Assembly (NCBI RefSeq): GCF_001522545.3
Contig: NC_031769.1
Coordinates: 12,693,090-12,757,089 of the forward strand
DNA length: 64,000 nucleotides
Direction of reading: 5' to 3'
Source: Parus major
Lineage: Eukaryota > Chordata > Aves > Passeriformes > Paridae
The notes under the pieces were generated by a model that saw only the letters and a list, made by a program, of their open reading frames with translations, was not told the origin of the DNA and ran no database searches. How positions within the stretch are numbered: position 1 is the first letter of the stretch; every line of letters starts with the position of its first letter. Position numbers and translations under genes: made by a program. Below, piece after piece: positions 1 through 10,690 of the stretch.

Positions 1-3000
1 ATTTCAGTGAGTACACCAGAAGGAATAAATCCATTAAGATTAATACAATAAAAAGTATCAGCTATCCATACATAGCTATTATCATCCCTTTTCTTGGAAC
101 ACCACAATCCTCTGGAAGAACTGAAAGCTTTCCATCCAAAACTAGGCCCAGACCAGACCAAGACAGAGAAACACTCAACTAATACTACCAGGAAAAATGA
201 TACAACTAAATTTCCAGTATTTCTCTCCCCTTGTGGCTGTTTCCTGACATACAATCACAACCCCTTACCCCAACGGCAAAATAAATGTATAAAGAAAATA
301 AATAAAAGACAAGAAAACAATCAAGACTGCACCTTTTGTAACACTGCTGTGAACCTACAAGAGACAGCTGCAGAAATTCTCATGCCAGTGGGGTACCTCT
401 TTCTTTCCCCTCACCATGCACAGAGAGGACTATTCCTGCCACCATTATGCCTACTAAGAATCAAGAAAATTCAAAGGAACTGGCAAAGAAATTTCCATAT
501 TTTAGAACTCAGTGAGTAGAAGGAAAGGAAGGACATTTTGCTATTACAGTGAAATTCCTTTCAACACCTTGCTTTTTAATCGCACCATTCTTTTACTAAA
601 ATAAAAATAGAGGAAGGTTTTCAGCAGTTTCTGCTGAGACCAGGCACCTGAGAGCTCCCTATAAGCAGTTCCAAACACTGCCTAATGCTGATTCCCTACA
701 AAGTGTTAATATCTTTGACTGTCTAATGTTATAAACTGAAAAGTGCTAACACAATTTGTCATTCTCAAGGCAAATTTATTCATCAAAATTAGTACAAGCC
801 CAAGCATGCTGTCCTTACTCATATTTGGAATAACCAACCACTGTTGTCCCAGCAAAATTGGTACAGTGAAGGATTAGTCAGCGTCTAACTCTAGAGATAA
901 AAAAATTGTTTAGAATAAATTAAATACAAAGAATAAATATTAAAAATCAATGATGAAAGATACATCTGTTATTTCAATTTTATCTCCTGGGCACTAAGTA
1001 ATTTCAGTAAGAATTTTTCAGTGTGATTTTTATCATTCAATATTTTAAAAATTACTACTGGGCATCCATCAAAAGTTAGGATTGGAAACAGTGAAACTTA
1101 AAAAACGTCTACTTCAAACATATGCAAAACATTATTCCCTTAACTCATAGTTTCACTAACCTCCAAGGTGCAAAAAATAGCATCAAAATTTATGACCAAC
1201 TTCATATTGTTCAAGGATTTAATTACACGTTTGTCTTCAAATCAGTTATACAATTTGCTTTCTTATATCCAGATTTTAGCCTTATCCATGCCTTTCAACA
1301 CAAAGTGTATTTTTTTATTCACTTCACTTCTTACTCATAACCACATCACCTCTTTAGTTTCTCATTTAATTTACAGTATATGAGAGGGCATATGTGCAAG
1401 CCAATGTCTCCATGTAGCTTATGCAGAAGTTTTTAGCTCAAAGTGGACTACACTGCTTAATTTTGTCTCTGCATCAGCCTTCTTCCACCAGGAACTGGCA
1501 CAGAGCTACACACAGGATTCCCTGCCAGGAGTCCCACAGCTGCATGAGTGTGGCAACTGAGCCATCCCAACTCTGACTTCCCCTACATGAGACAACCCTG
1601 CACTCCCCACCTCGTCTGCTGTGCCTCTTTCCTTCGCCCTGTCAGTCGAACAAAAGGGTCTCTATCTATCACAATTACCAACACTCAGAGTATGCCCCCA
1701 AATGTGGATTAAGTAACAAAGTCAAGGAGGTCAAGTTAATGGATAAAGTCCCCTTAATTCCCCCAGAAGCTATGACATCAAAGTCCACATACCTGCATGT
1801 CATACCATCTTAAGGCCAGGTGGGAGTTTTAATTTGGAAGCTGCCCATCCCAGATGGCCACACCCCAGACAGGTAGGGCAGGGGGCCATGCAACATGTTT
1901 ACCAGAAGCTTTGCAGAGGTTTATACCCAAGTTGTTAAAACCGAGGTCTCCAAAACTGAAAACTGACCAAATGAACTTCCCAACCCATGCTGGCAGTAGT
2001 GATGGTGAATGTGCCTTCCAAGTATATATGAGCATTAATTACATTTTGACAGAGCATGGAGACAGAATCACAAACATGACTGCAGGAGTCACTGGTATGC
2101 CAGAGGCCTGGACATGCTTCCTTTTTGAGAAGAAAGTGGTGCATGTTTATACTCTCCTATTAACCCCCAGAGACCAAGGAGAGATCCTTGCCAACCTGAA
2201 TCCACATAACCTTCCTGAGATTCAGGAGTACATTTACATACTAATGTTCTAGCAGTGGCCCAAAAGTAAATTCATGGTTACCTTGGTGATCAGAGGAAGA
2301 CAACACTACTCACTATGTCCATACATACCTTATATACATTATGATTAACAATTTAACTGCATAAAGTTTGTGTTACTCTCCAAATAGGGTGACAATGGAT
2401 CGATGGACTACTTAATTCAGCACAATTTGCTTTCAAGTCACATGATTTATTGTGTGTGTGAAACATCACACCATGAGGTATTACAATCTGTAGCACAAGT
2501 GCATTAGAAATGCAGCTTGCTAAATAATGGTGGGAGGAAAAAAAATAATATTATGAAAAAAGTCCTCAAGAACACATTTTCCTTTACAGTCTTTATAATC
2601 TGTATTTTCTTGCATTCCCTCCTCCTGCATTGCTTCAGTAATGAGAAATGAAGCAATATACAATTACACTGAGAGAGCAAATATTTTGCAGCCCAATCAC
2701 CAACTGCACAGTGTGAGAAAACAGGACTAAAGCCCTTCAATAAGAGCTCATCTTATATTGCTCCCATGCTAAACTGGTGTTCCCACCAGCTCCTTATGCT
2801 CACTCTGCTGCTCATACTCCTTCTCTAACGAAGCCCATGCACTCAACACAGCCTCAGGAAGAAATCCAACCATGGTCTGCTTCTGTTCAGCAGAAAATCC
2901 TCCAGCTACATTCAGGGTCACAACCTGCAGTTCACCATTGAAGCAATCCTCAGCCCACAGCACTGATAATCACTTTGTCATCATCCTTTATGGCAAAAGG

Positions 3001-4099
3001 ACAGCAAAGAACACTTCCAGAAGTTTCTCCTCCCCCTCTGTCACCTGCTCTTCACTCCAGGAGTAGCTATTGCAGCACATTGTATTCAAGCTATTTTCTT
3101 GTTGCCTGAAGTCTCTCTCTTATCTCACTGAACAACAGTAGCATCATGGTACTGTGCCCAACCCCAATCAGATCTGACATGCCTGAAAAAATGTAAGCAG
3201 AACATTGTTCTTGCCTACAAAAAGTTCTCATGAATCACAATAAAGTACAGGCTGACTCAGAAGATGTTTGAATGCCATTTATTTATTTATTTTTGTAAAA
3301 GGAAAAATAGCAAAGATAGATATGCACACTGTATTCTCCTATCCCTATTTTTCTTTAAGTTTCACAGCACTGGATTTTTTTTTCATAATTTGTGCTTTTA
3401 AGACTTGCAGAAGTACAAATCAGTCAGTTCCTCCCCATACTTGGATGTCCCATCCTGTAGCTCAGTTCTAGACCACGTGGCATATGAGAGAAAAGGATAG
3501 ACTGGAAAAAAAAAATAAAAATAAAACCAACAAACCAGTTTCTTTTACTTTTAATTGGAACATTTTAGGGTAAAGCTGAACACAGCAAAGTACAACAACT
3601 TTACCTTCCTGTGTTTACTAAATGGCCTCTAAAAATACTATTTCTTTTTGCTCCTATTTATCCTGTCCTCAAAAAGATCCACAGTTTCTAGTTTCATGGT
3701 GTTGTTCAATGTATTGTCCATGCAAAATCCCCTATGTCTTGCAGCTAACCAGCACAGTCTCTGCACAAAGCTCTGTGGCCTGTGATAGGAAGGAGATCAG
3801 CCTAGCCAGCCCTTCTGGGTTTAATCCATGAAATTACTGCCTTCAGTCAAGGCTTCATTCTAACAAGATTATTTGAACAATTTCCATGGACCAAGTTCTT
3901 CTTTTCAAATATTTTTATAAAAGCACCATTCAGTGACCTATCCAATGCAGTCAATGCCACACTAAAATTTACTGGAGAACACTTAGTGGGAATTAAAAAG
4001 CAATTTTTTTCAATCTTATAAACTAAGAATCTCTATTTTTACATAAACACAATAGCATGTTAAATCCAAGATTTCATGTGGCATTTTTATTTCCAGTTT

Positions 4100-4137
4100 A
4101 AAAAAAAAAAAAAACAAAAAAAAAAAAACAAAAAAAA
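4100..4137. repeat. Interrupted poly(A) run
   Basis: This is an almost pure A tract broken by two single C residues and followed by a short C run. It may be a degenerate microsatellite or the tail of an old retroposed sequence. No recognisable retroposed body lies on its left side. Confidence 0.8.
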
Positions 4138-4333
4138 CCCCCACACAACCAAACTTACTTATTTTGAACTAAAATGCCCTGCAGTGTCCATTACCTGATT
4201 TGGTGGGATCCATATAATCCCAAATGCAAAGCCTCAGATGAACAGAAAAATTAAGCTTATGTTAGAGGGGCCAGTGCCAAACCTAATTGCTTGAATAAAA
4301 GAGGCGTGAGTATCTGTGGCAACAAAGATCTGT

Positions 4334-4395
4334 AGTGACAAAGAAGTGACAAAGACTAGTCACAAAGTGACTAGATTTGACAACAAGTCAAATCT
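4334..4395. repeat. Short direct repeats followed by two perfect hairpins
   Basis: AGTGACAAAG occurs twice (4334-4343 and 4345-4354). It is followed by CTAGTCAC-AAA-GTGACTAG (4356-4374, 8-bp stem) and AGATTTGAC-AACAA-GTCAAATCT (4373-4395, 9-bp stem). The two hairpins share two bases. The function is unknown; it could be a replication-slippage product. Confidence 0.75.
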
Positions 4396-5614
4396 GTAAC
4401 TTTTTACAAAGTTATAATATCTGTAACATCCTTTCCAGCTTTATATTTCTGCATGATTTGATGACTGGACATCTGTTTTGAAATCCCAGGGAAAAAAAAG
4501 TGCTCTAAAGTATTCTGCATTGCTATAGCAAAGTTCAGCTTTTCAGAGAAAGCAGCTGCTAAATTTTCTGGAATAAACACACAAACCATTTTAAAGACTT
4601 GACCCTTGATTCCTTCATCACAGGACTTCTAGGGACTTCAGGGAAGTCTCCAAGTATAACGAACACACAATGGGCTCTGATTCCACAGTCTTGAGCAAAT
4701 CAGGCTGCTTTTCAGTCACATAAAGCAAAGCAGCCTCCTCACAGCTGTGCTGTTTTATATACCTGAAAAACAATTTTTAAAATTATCATGGTCTTACTGG
4801 GGAATTTGGATATGCAGTCATTACTAAATTGCCATAAAGTTCCATATTACCAATTCTGTCATTACTGAACAGCTTCAAGACACACAGTATCTTTGTGCTG
4901 CATCTCTTTTTCTCGCTGTAAGAAAACAAGAGCATATGAATGACAGCAAAAAATGAAGCAAAATGTACTGTTGAGAAACTTGGTATTCTCTTATTTCTAG
5001 GAGAGTTATAGTGTAACTCTAAACTGCAGCATTCAGCATGTCTCCTGAGCTTCCTCGCTGAAATATAGCAATGGAAATTTTACAGCATCTGTGTTGCTTT
5101 TGGAAGCCATCACCTCACATCTGCTGTCTCTGTAGTGTAGAGTTTAAGTTCAGCATAAAAAGGTACTTTGTAACAGGCAAGAGGAATCCTGACAGAGCGG
5201 TAATTTACAGACTCGCCCGCTTCCCCTGACTAGACGCACTCACTTTTACATTCTGTAGAAATTTTTATATCAGGTGCGCTTCAAGCAGCCACCAGCGAAA
5301 GAATTACATCTTAAAATGGAGCACCGCATCCAGGACTGGAGACTTTTTAAACCTCTATCAGTCACTGAGTCCCGTGCCAGACATTTTCTTCACCGGGCAT
5401 TGTTCGATGTCGTAACACCTTTCACAATGGTGTTAACTAAATTAGCGCTAAAATAACTACCTGCCACTTTCGGAAAAGTTCTGATTTTGGTCAGAAACAG
5501 CCCCGCGCGTGTAACAGCGGGACCGGCTGCACAGTCCGAGCACGCGGAGGAGCGCGGCCACGGCCTCCGAGAGCTTCCCGGTCCCCGCGACCCGGGGTCG
5601 GGAGCGGCGCTCGG

Positions 5615-5640
5615 TCAATTGCAAATCAATTGTGATTACA
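5615..5640. promoter_or_regulatory. Homeodomain/POU-like motif cluster upstream of FZD8
   Basis: TCAATTG occurs twice 11 bp apart (5615-5621 and 5626-5632). The two flank TTGCAAAT, which is one base from the POU octamer complement, and are followed by GATTACA. It is an AT-rich pocket inside a CpG island, a pattern often seen in conserved regulatory elements. A forkhead-like TAACAAACA lies downstream at 5982-5990. These are motif matches only; binding is inferred. Confidence 0.3.
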
Positions 5641-7192
5641 CAGCGGGCGAGTTTATCGCCCCATCATCGCCCATTTCCTCCTGACGGGGTAATCCACGCG
5701 TTCGCTCACACGGCGACAGACCCGGCGACAGGAGGCTGTTGGCTCAGCCAACAACCCGGGGATTGTTCCTTGTTTGGCCTCACGCGTTCCATTTCCTCCT
5801 CGGGCGCCCCGCACCGCCCCCCGGGGAGGGTTCGCTCCCCCCCCCGCCCGGCTCCGCTTCTCTCCGTGTGACTCCCCGCGAATCACACGATTCCCGCCGC
5901 CGGCAGACGGGCCCCGCCGCGTTCCCGCGGTTCCAGTCATTAGGGCCGCAGCGGGAGCGCCAGGCGCAGCAGCGCCTCGATTAACAAACAAACGCCCCGT
6001 CCCGGGAGCGCGACAACCCCCCGGGACGGCCCCGCCGCGCTCGGAGCCCGCGCCCGCCGCCGCCGCTCCCCTTAAGGTGGTCTGGCTACGGCGGGGCCGC
6101 CGGAACTCCCGCCCGCCCCCTCCCCGCCGCAGGCGGAGAAAAGCGGCGATTCCTCTGGCGGCCGCCCCGCGGAACACCCCCCGGGAGTGGAGGGCGGGGG
6201 GGCTCCGCGGGGCGGCGGCGGCCGAGCGGGCACCCGGCCGCAGATGGCTCGTCTGCCGGCCCGGGCGGGACTCGCCGCTCTGGGCGGCTGCAGGCGGCTC
6301 CTGGGCGAGTCACCGCTGCGGCGCCGGGCCGGCGCGGGCGCTCGGGAGCCGCGGCCGTGCCAGGACCGACCTCCCGGCGCTGCCCCGGGGCTGCGGATCA
6401 GCGGCCGGCGGCCGCCGCCGTGCGGGCGGGGTGCGCCCAGCACTACCCGCGGAGGTACGCCCGAGTCCTCCCCCGGCTGGGAACCGAGCATCCACCTGCA
6501 GGGCCGCGGGGCTGCTCCCCGCCGTCCCACCGGGACCTCCCGGCGCCGGCCGGGTGCACACGCGGCACCGCCGGAGCACGCCCCGGCGAGCGCCGTGACC
6601 CGCGGCTGTCCGCGCCTCGGGGTTCCCCGCGTGTCCCTTCACACGCCCCGGCCCCGGGCAGAGCACCCAGCGCTGCGCTCGCACCGCGCGTTGTTCGCAG
6701 CTCCGCGCTGGGGCCGGGGCGGCGGGGCCGGCTGTCGGCTGCGGTGCTGCCGGGCACCCCGGCTTCGCCGCGCTCCCACGCCCGTCACCAACACGTGCAA
6801 AGGGCAGGACGGCGGGGATGGGGCAGCGCGCACACCGGCACGGGCGGTGAATCCCACAGGCAGCAACGAGGTGATAGGAAACCCCTTCCGAGACAGCCCC
6901 GAGTGCTACTTATACCGCTGCTACGGTGACTGCGACTTGGCCGGGAGCCCCTGCAGGGGGACAAAGGTTCCCTGCGCAGCCCGAGCCAGTGGCTGGCCGC
7001 CGCAGCCCGCGCACCGCGGTGCAGAACCGCGCGTCTCCGCACGGGAAGGGGCCGAACAAACACCGCCACGTCCCCGCAGCCGCCGCGACCCAGCGGCACC
7101 AGCCACAGTCCGGCGGCGGCTCCACCTTAAGGAGCCCCGGGAGCCGCCCCCCGCGTCCCGCCCGAGCGCGGCTGATAGGCGGACGAGGCGGC

Positions 7193-7224
7193 GGGGGCGG
7201 GGCCAGGCGGCGCTCGCTATAAAT
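7193..7224 (+). promoter_or_regulatory. FZD8: Probable FZD8 core promoter: GC box and TATA box
   Basis: An Sp1-type GC box (GGGGGCGGGGCC, 7193-7204) lies 13 bp before a TATAAAT element (7218-7224). A TATA box would place transcription start at roughly 7,245-7,255, giving a 5' UTR of about 660 bases before the FZD8 ATG at 7909. The start site is inferred from spacing, not observed. Confidence 0.55.
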
Positions 7225-7648
7225 ATTCATGAGAGCGCGGCGGCCGGAGCGCCGCTGCCGGGGCCGGAGAGCGAGAAGTTGGCGGAGGCGCTGCCGCGCT
7301 CGACCCGGGCTCAGGTGGCGCGATCGCGGCCGGGGGCGCCCGGCAGCCGGAGAGGGACCCAGCGCAGGGCGAGGGCCGGCCGGCTGGCGGTCAACCGCGG
7401 AGCCGTGCTCTCGGGCGGGCGCCAGAAGGAGCCGCTCCGGCCGCCCCACCTCCGGCCCCGCCGCTGCCCGCCTGTTCGGGGCGGTGGGAGCCCGGCACCG
7501 CCTGGTCCCCGGGACGCCTCAGCCTTCTTCACCGCGCCGCCCGGGGGCTGACGGCGAAACTTCTCTGCCGCCGCCGCCCCGTGCCCGGCCGGAGCAGCGG
7601 CGAGAGGAGCTGCGCCTCCCCCTGCCGAAACCGACCCCGCGGGGAGCG

Positions 7649-7678
7649 ATGCGACGGCGGCTGAGGGGCCTCCCGTGA
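7649..7678 (+). other. Nine-residue uORF in the predicted FZD8 leader
   Basis: This is the only ATG I see between the predicted transcription start and the FZD8 ATG. It encodes MRRRLRGLP and stops at TGA 7676-7678, 230 bases before the main start. It has G at -3 and C at +4, a moderate context, whereas the FZD8 ATG has A at -3 and G at +4. It could dampen FZD8 translation with reinitiation possible. Its reality depends on the transcription start. Confidence 0.4.
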
Positions 7679-7908
7679 GCCCACCCCCATCCTCCGGCGC
7701 CGAGTGGGGGCTGCCCCTCACCGGGTGCCCGCGGACGACGGAGTCCGGCGGGGGCTGCGAGACCTCTCACCTGCGACCGGCACGGAGGGGGCCGCCCTCC
7801 GCCCCCCCGGGGTTAGCCGGGCCGGGGGGGTGCTGTGGCGCCGTGCACCCCGCGGCTGCTGAGCGGGACGGGAGAGGAGCCGGGGCCGCCGCCCGCGCGC
7901 CGCCGAGC

Positions 7909-10049
7909 ATGGAGTGGAGTTACCTGTTGGAAATCACCTCGCTGCTCGCCGCCCTGTCCCTGCTGCAGCGCGCCGGCTGCGCCGCCGCCTCGGCCGCCGC
8001 CGCCGCGTCCTCCTCCTCCTCCTCGGCAAAGGAGCTGTCGTGCCAGGAGATCACCGTGCCCCTCTGCAAGGGCATCGGCTACAACTACACCTACATGCCA
8101 AACCAGTTCAACCACGACACGCAGGACGAGGCCGGGCTGGAGGTGCACCAGTTCTGGCCGCTGGTGGAGATCCAGTGCTCTAGCGACCTGCGCTTCTTCC
8201 TCTGCAGCATGTACACCCCCATCTGCCTGGAGGACTACAAGAAGCCGCTGCCGCCCTGCCGCAGCGTCTGCGAGCGGGCCAAGGCCGGCTGCGCCCCGCT
8301 CATGCGCCAGTACGGCTTCGCCTGGCCCGACAGGATGCGCTGCGACCGCCTCCCCGAGCAGGGCAGCCCGGACACGCTCTGCATGGACTACAACCGCACG
8401 GACCTCACCACGGCCGCGCCGCCGCCCGCCAAGCCCCCGCTCCGCGGCTCCAAGCCCGGCAGCCCCGCCAAGGCTCCCCCCGCCGCCGCCGCCCCTCCGG
8501 CCGAGGCCCCGCGCAAGCCGCGGCCGCCGCCGCCCTGCGAGCCGGGCTGCCAGTGCCGGGCGCCCATGGTGTCGGTGTCCAGCGAGCGACACCCGCTCTA
8601 CAACCGCGTCAAGACGGGGCAGATCGCCAACTGCGCCCTGCCCTGCCACAACCCCTACTTCAGCCCCGACGAGCGCGCCTTCACCGCCTTCTGGATCGGG
8701 CTCTGGTCCGTGCTCTGCTTCCTCTCCACCTTCGCCACCGTCTCCACCTTCCTTATCGACATGGAGCGCTTCAAGTACCCCGAGCGCCCCATCATCTTCC
8801 TGGCCGCCTGCTACCTCTTCGTGTCCCTCGGCTACCTGGTGCGGCTGGTGGCGGGGCACGNNNNNNNNNNNNNNNNNNNNNNNNNNNNNNNNNNNNNNNN
8901 NNNNNNNNNNNNNNNNNNNNNNNNNNNNNNNNNNNNNNNNNNNNNNNNNNNNNNNNNNNNNNNNNNNNNNNNNNNNNNNNNNNNNNNNNNNNNNNNNNNN
9001 NNNNNNNNNNNNNNNNNNNNNNNNNNNNNNNNNNNNNNNNNNNNNNNNNNNNNNNNNNNNNNNNNNNNNNNNNNNNNNNNNNNNNNNNNNNNNNNNNNNN
9101 NNNNNNGGCCGAGCTGCAGCCGGAGCTGGCGGTGGCCGAGCACGTGCGGTACGAGAGCACCGGCCCGGCGCTGTGCACCGTGGTCTTCCTGCTCGTCTAC
9201 TTCTTCGGCATGGCCAGCTCCATCTGGTGGGTCATCCTCTCCCTCACCTGGTTCCTGGCCGCAGGCATGAAGTGGGGCAACGAGGCCATCGCCGGCTACG
9301 CACAGTATTTCCACCTGGCCGCCTGGCTGCTCCCCAGCGTCAAGTCCATCGCTGTTCTGGCACTCAGTTCTGTGGACGGGGACCCGGTGGCTGGCATCTG
9401 CTACGTGGGCAACCAGAGCCTGGAGAACTTACGGGGTTTCGTGCTGGCACCGCTGCTCATCTACTTGGCCATCGGCTCCATGTTCCTGCTCGCTGGCTTC
9501 GTCTCGCTCTTCCGTATCCGCAGCGTCATCAAGCAGCAGGGTGGCCCCACCAAGACCCACAAGCTGGAGAAGCTGATGATACGCCTGGGACTCTTCACTG
9601 TGCTCTACACTGTGCCAGCTGCCAGCGTGGTTGCCTGCCTCTTCTACGAGCAGCACAACCGGCCCCGCTGGGAGGCCACGCACAACTGCCCCTGCCTGCG
9701 TGACCAGCAGCCAGACCAGGCCCGCCGCCCTGACTATGCCGTCTTCATGCTCAAGTACTTCATGTGCCTGGTGGTGGGCATCACCTCCGGTGTCTGGGTC
9801 TGGTCTGGCAAAACTCTTGAATCCTGGAGGGCCCTCTGCACTCGCTGCTGCTGGGCCAGCAAAGGTGCTGCCGTGGCTGGGAGCACAGGGGCAGGAGCAG
9901 GTGGACAGGCAGTAATCACCACGGCAGGAGGACTTGGGGCCGGAGGTGGTGGCTCCCTCTACAGCGATGTCAGCACCGGCCTGACGTGGAGATCAGGCAC
10001 CGCCAGCTCTGTCTCCTATCCCAAGCAGATGCCCCTGTCTCAAGTGTGA
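7909..10049 (+). CDS. FZD8: Frizzled-8, seven-pass Wnt receptor (single exon, interrupted by an assembly gap)
   Basis: FZD8 is a plasma-membrane receptor that binds lipid-modified Wnts with LRP5/6 and recruits Dishevelled. The start is MEWSYLLE with a strong Kozak context, followed by a hydrophobic signal segment (residues about 5-22) and an Ala/Ser run (25-40). The cysteine-rich Wnt-binding domain has all ten cysteines (45, 53, 90, 99, 106, 117, 121, 128, 145, 158) and N-glycosylation sites at N59 and N162. A Pro/Ala-rich linker (about 168-210) leads to the CEPGCQC hinge region. TM1 is about 259-283 and TM2 about 294-314; the sequence is lost after residue 317. After the gap 313 more residues contain the remaining TM helices, an NQS glycosylation site, the Dishevelled-binding KTLESW motif (9810-9827) and the C-terminal LSQV PDZ ligand. 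Identity with human FZD8 is very high outside the linkers. The upstream and downstream halves lie in different frames across the N run, so the gap length is wrong rather than the gene broken. Confidence 0.98.
8861..9106. other. Assembly gap (246 N) inside FZD8
   Basis: Codons before the gap start at positions congruent to 1 mod 3 and codons after it at 0 mod 3. For an intact gene the missing stretch must be 3n+1 bases, but 246 is 3n. In mammals this segment is the extracellular loop after TM2, a Gly/Ala-rich low-complexity tract, so a very GC-rich unsequenced stretch is expected. Confidence 0.99.
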
Positions 10050-10690
10050 GGAGGGGGAAAGAGGCCAAAGGTTAGGGAATGAGGGACACTGGCCTGCCTA
10101 AAATGCCCCCTCACTGTTTGGTGCCATTAATGAACCCCTAATGGTCCTTATTAGCCACAGCTTGTATAGAACAATGCAGCTGGCAGAGGCCCCAGGCTCC
10201 AACCCCCTCCTCCTTCCCCTCCATTCATATGCAGGGAGCATGTACTTCAAGGAGCCAGCTTATTATTTTGCTGGCAGAGGAGGGTAGAGGCTCACCCGTG
10301 TCTTGCAGAGGACAAGGCACAGCAGCTTCTGAGTCACTCTGGACTAACAGCAGCTCTTTACTCGTGGGAGGGAGGGTCTTCCTCCCCCCCATCCTGACGT
10401 GGGAGTCTGCTGGGGACTGCAGGTTTTTGGGATGTGGATGACCAGGCAAATGCCTTACAATATTGACTGAATCAAAACATGTCTTAATATTACACCCCAG
10501 CTAAATACGGGTTTCCTACATTAAAGGATGTATTTATATAATTATTTGTTACCTTGTACAGATATGTAAAATATGTATATATCCAAAGCTATACAGTCTG
10601 TAAATTTTTTTTGTAAAAAAGTTTAGAGGCTACCCCTGTAAGAGCAAATACGAGTATTCTATTTTGTCAATAAAATGACTTTTGATAAAT
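10050..10690 (+). other. FZD8: FZD8 3' UTR
   Basis: Sequence between the TGA and the poly(A) signal changes from mixed composition to AT-rich. It contains a Pumilio-type TGTATATA (10574-10581) and several TGTA-rich segments, which are often found in regulated 3' UTRs. The extent is set by the first good AATAAA and is inferred. Confidence 0.7.
10669..10674 (+). terminator. FZD8: FZD8 polyadenylation signal AATAAA
   Basis: This is a canonical AATAAA 620 bases after the stop codon, followed by a T-containing region (GACTTTTTC, 10691 on). It is the first full signal downstream of the CDS, so cleavage is expected near 10,690-10,700. Confidence 0.7.

Larger units (their letters stand above)
1..5480. 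other. AT-rich distal flank upstream of FZD8, no gene recognised
   Basis: I see no coding exon, RNA gene or CR1 copy here. Open frames of 60-140 codons occur (for example 94-519 and 1854-2252 on +), but their translations match no family I recognise, and such lengths arise by chance in AT-rich DNA. The stretch holds a poly(A)-like run (4100-4137) and a pair of perfect hairpins near 4350. GC content rises sharply after about 5,480. It could contain distal regulatory elements of FZD8, which only cross-species alignment would show. Confidence 0.6.
5500..9300. promoter_or_regulatory. FZD8: CpG island spanning the FZD8 promoter and coding region
   Basis: GC content and CpG density jump at about 5,500 and remain very high through the 5' leader and most of the FZD8 coding exon, including the N gap. 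CpG islands of this size are typical of developmental regulators. The very high GC content also explains the long stop-free frames on both strands here, including a 454-codon frame on + (6187-7551), which I treat as non-coding. The boundaries are by eye. Confidence 0.85.

Noticed and set aside
94..519. Open frame of 141 codons on + at the left edge
   Set aside because: It starts at a non-ATG codon, has no recognisable motif and no splice context; consistent with chance.
1854..2252. Open frame of 132 codons on +
   Set aside because: No family recognised and ordinary intergenic composition. I could not distinguish it from chance and do not report it as a gene.
6961..6967. TCF/LEF-like ACAAAGG near the FZD8 promoter
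   Set aside because: Only a partial match to WWCAAAG and very short; not reportable without conservation.
6187..7551. 454-codon open frame on + upstream of FZD8
   Set aside because: Stop codons are rare in DNA this GC-rich. The translation is Arg/Pro/Ala/Gly-rich with no domain, several other frames are equally open, and it overlaps the promoter and TATA box.
7813..8859. 348-codon open frame on - across FZD8
   Set aside because: It is the antisense shadow of the FZD8 coding strand; the composition reflects the complement of GC-rich codons and no family is recognised.
8861..9106. True frameshift (pseudogene) in FZD8
   Set aside because: Both halves are intact and highly conserved to the last residue; the frame change falls exactly at an N run of estimated length.
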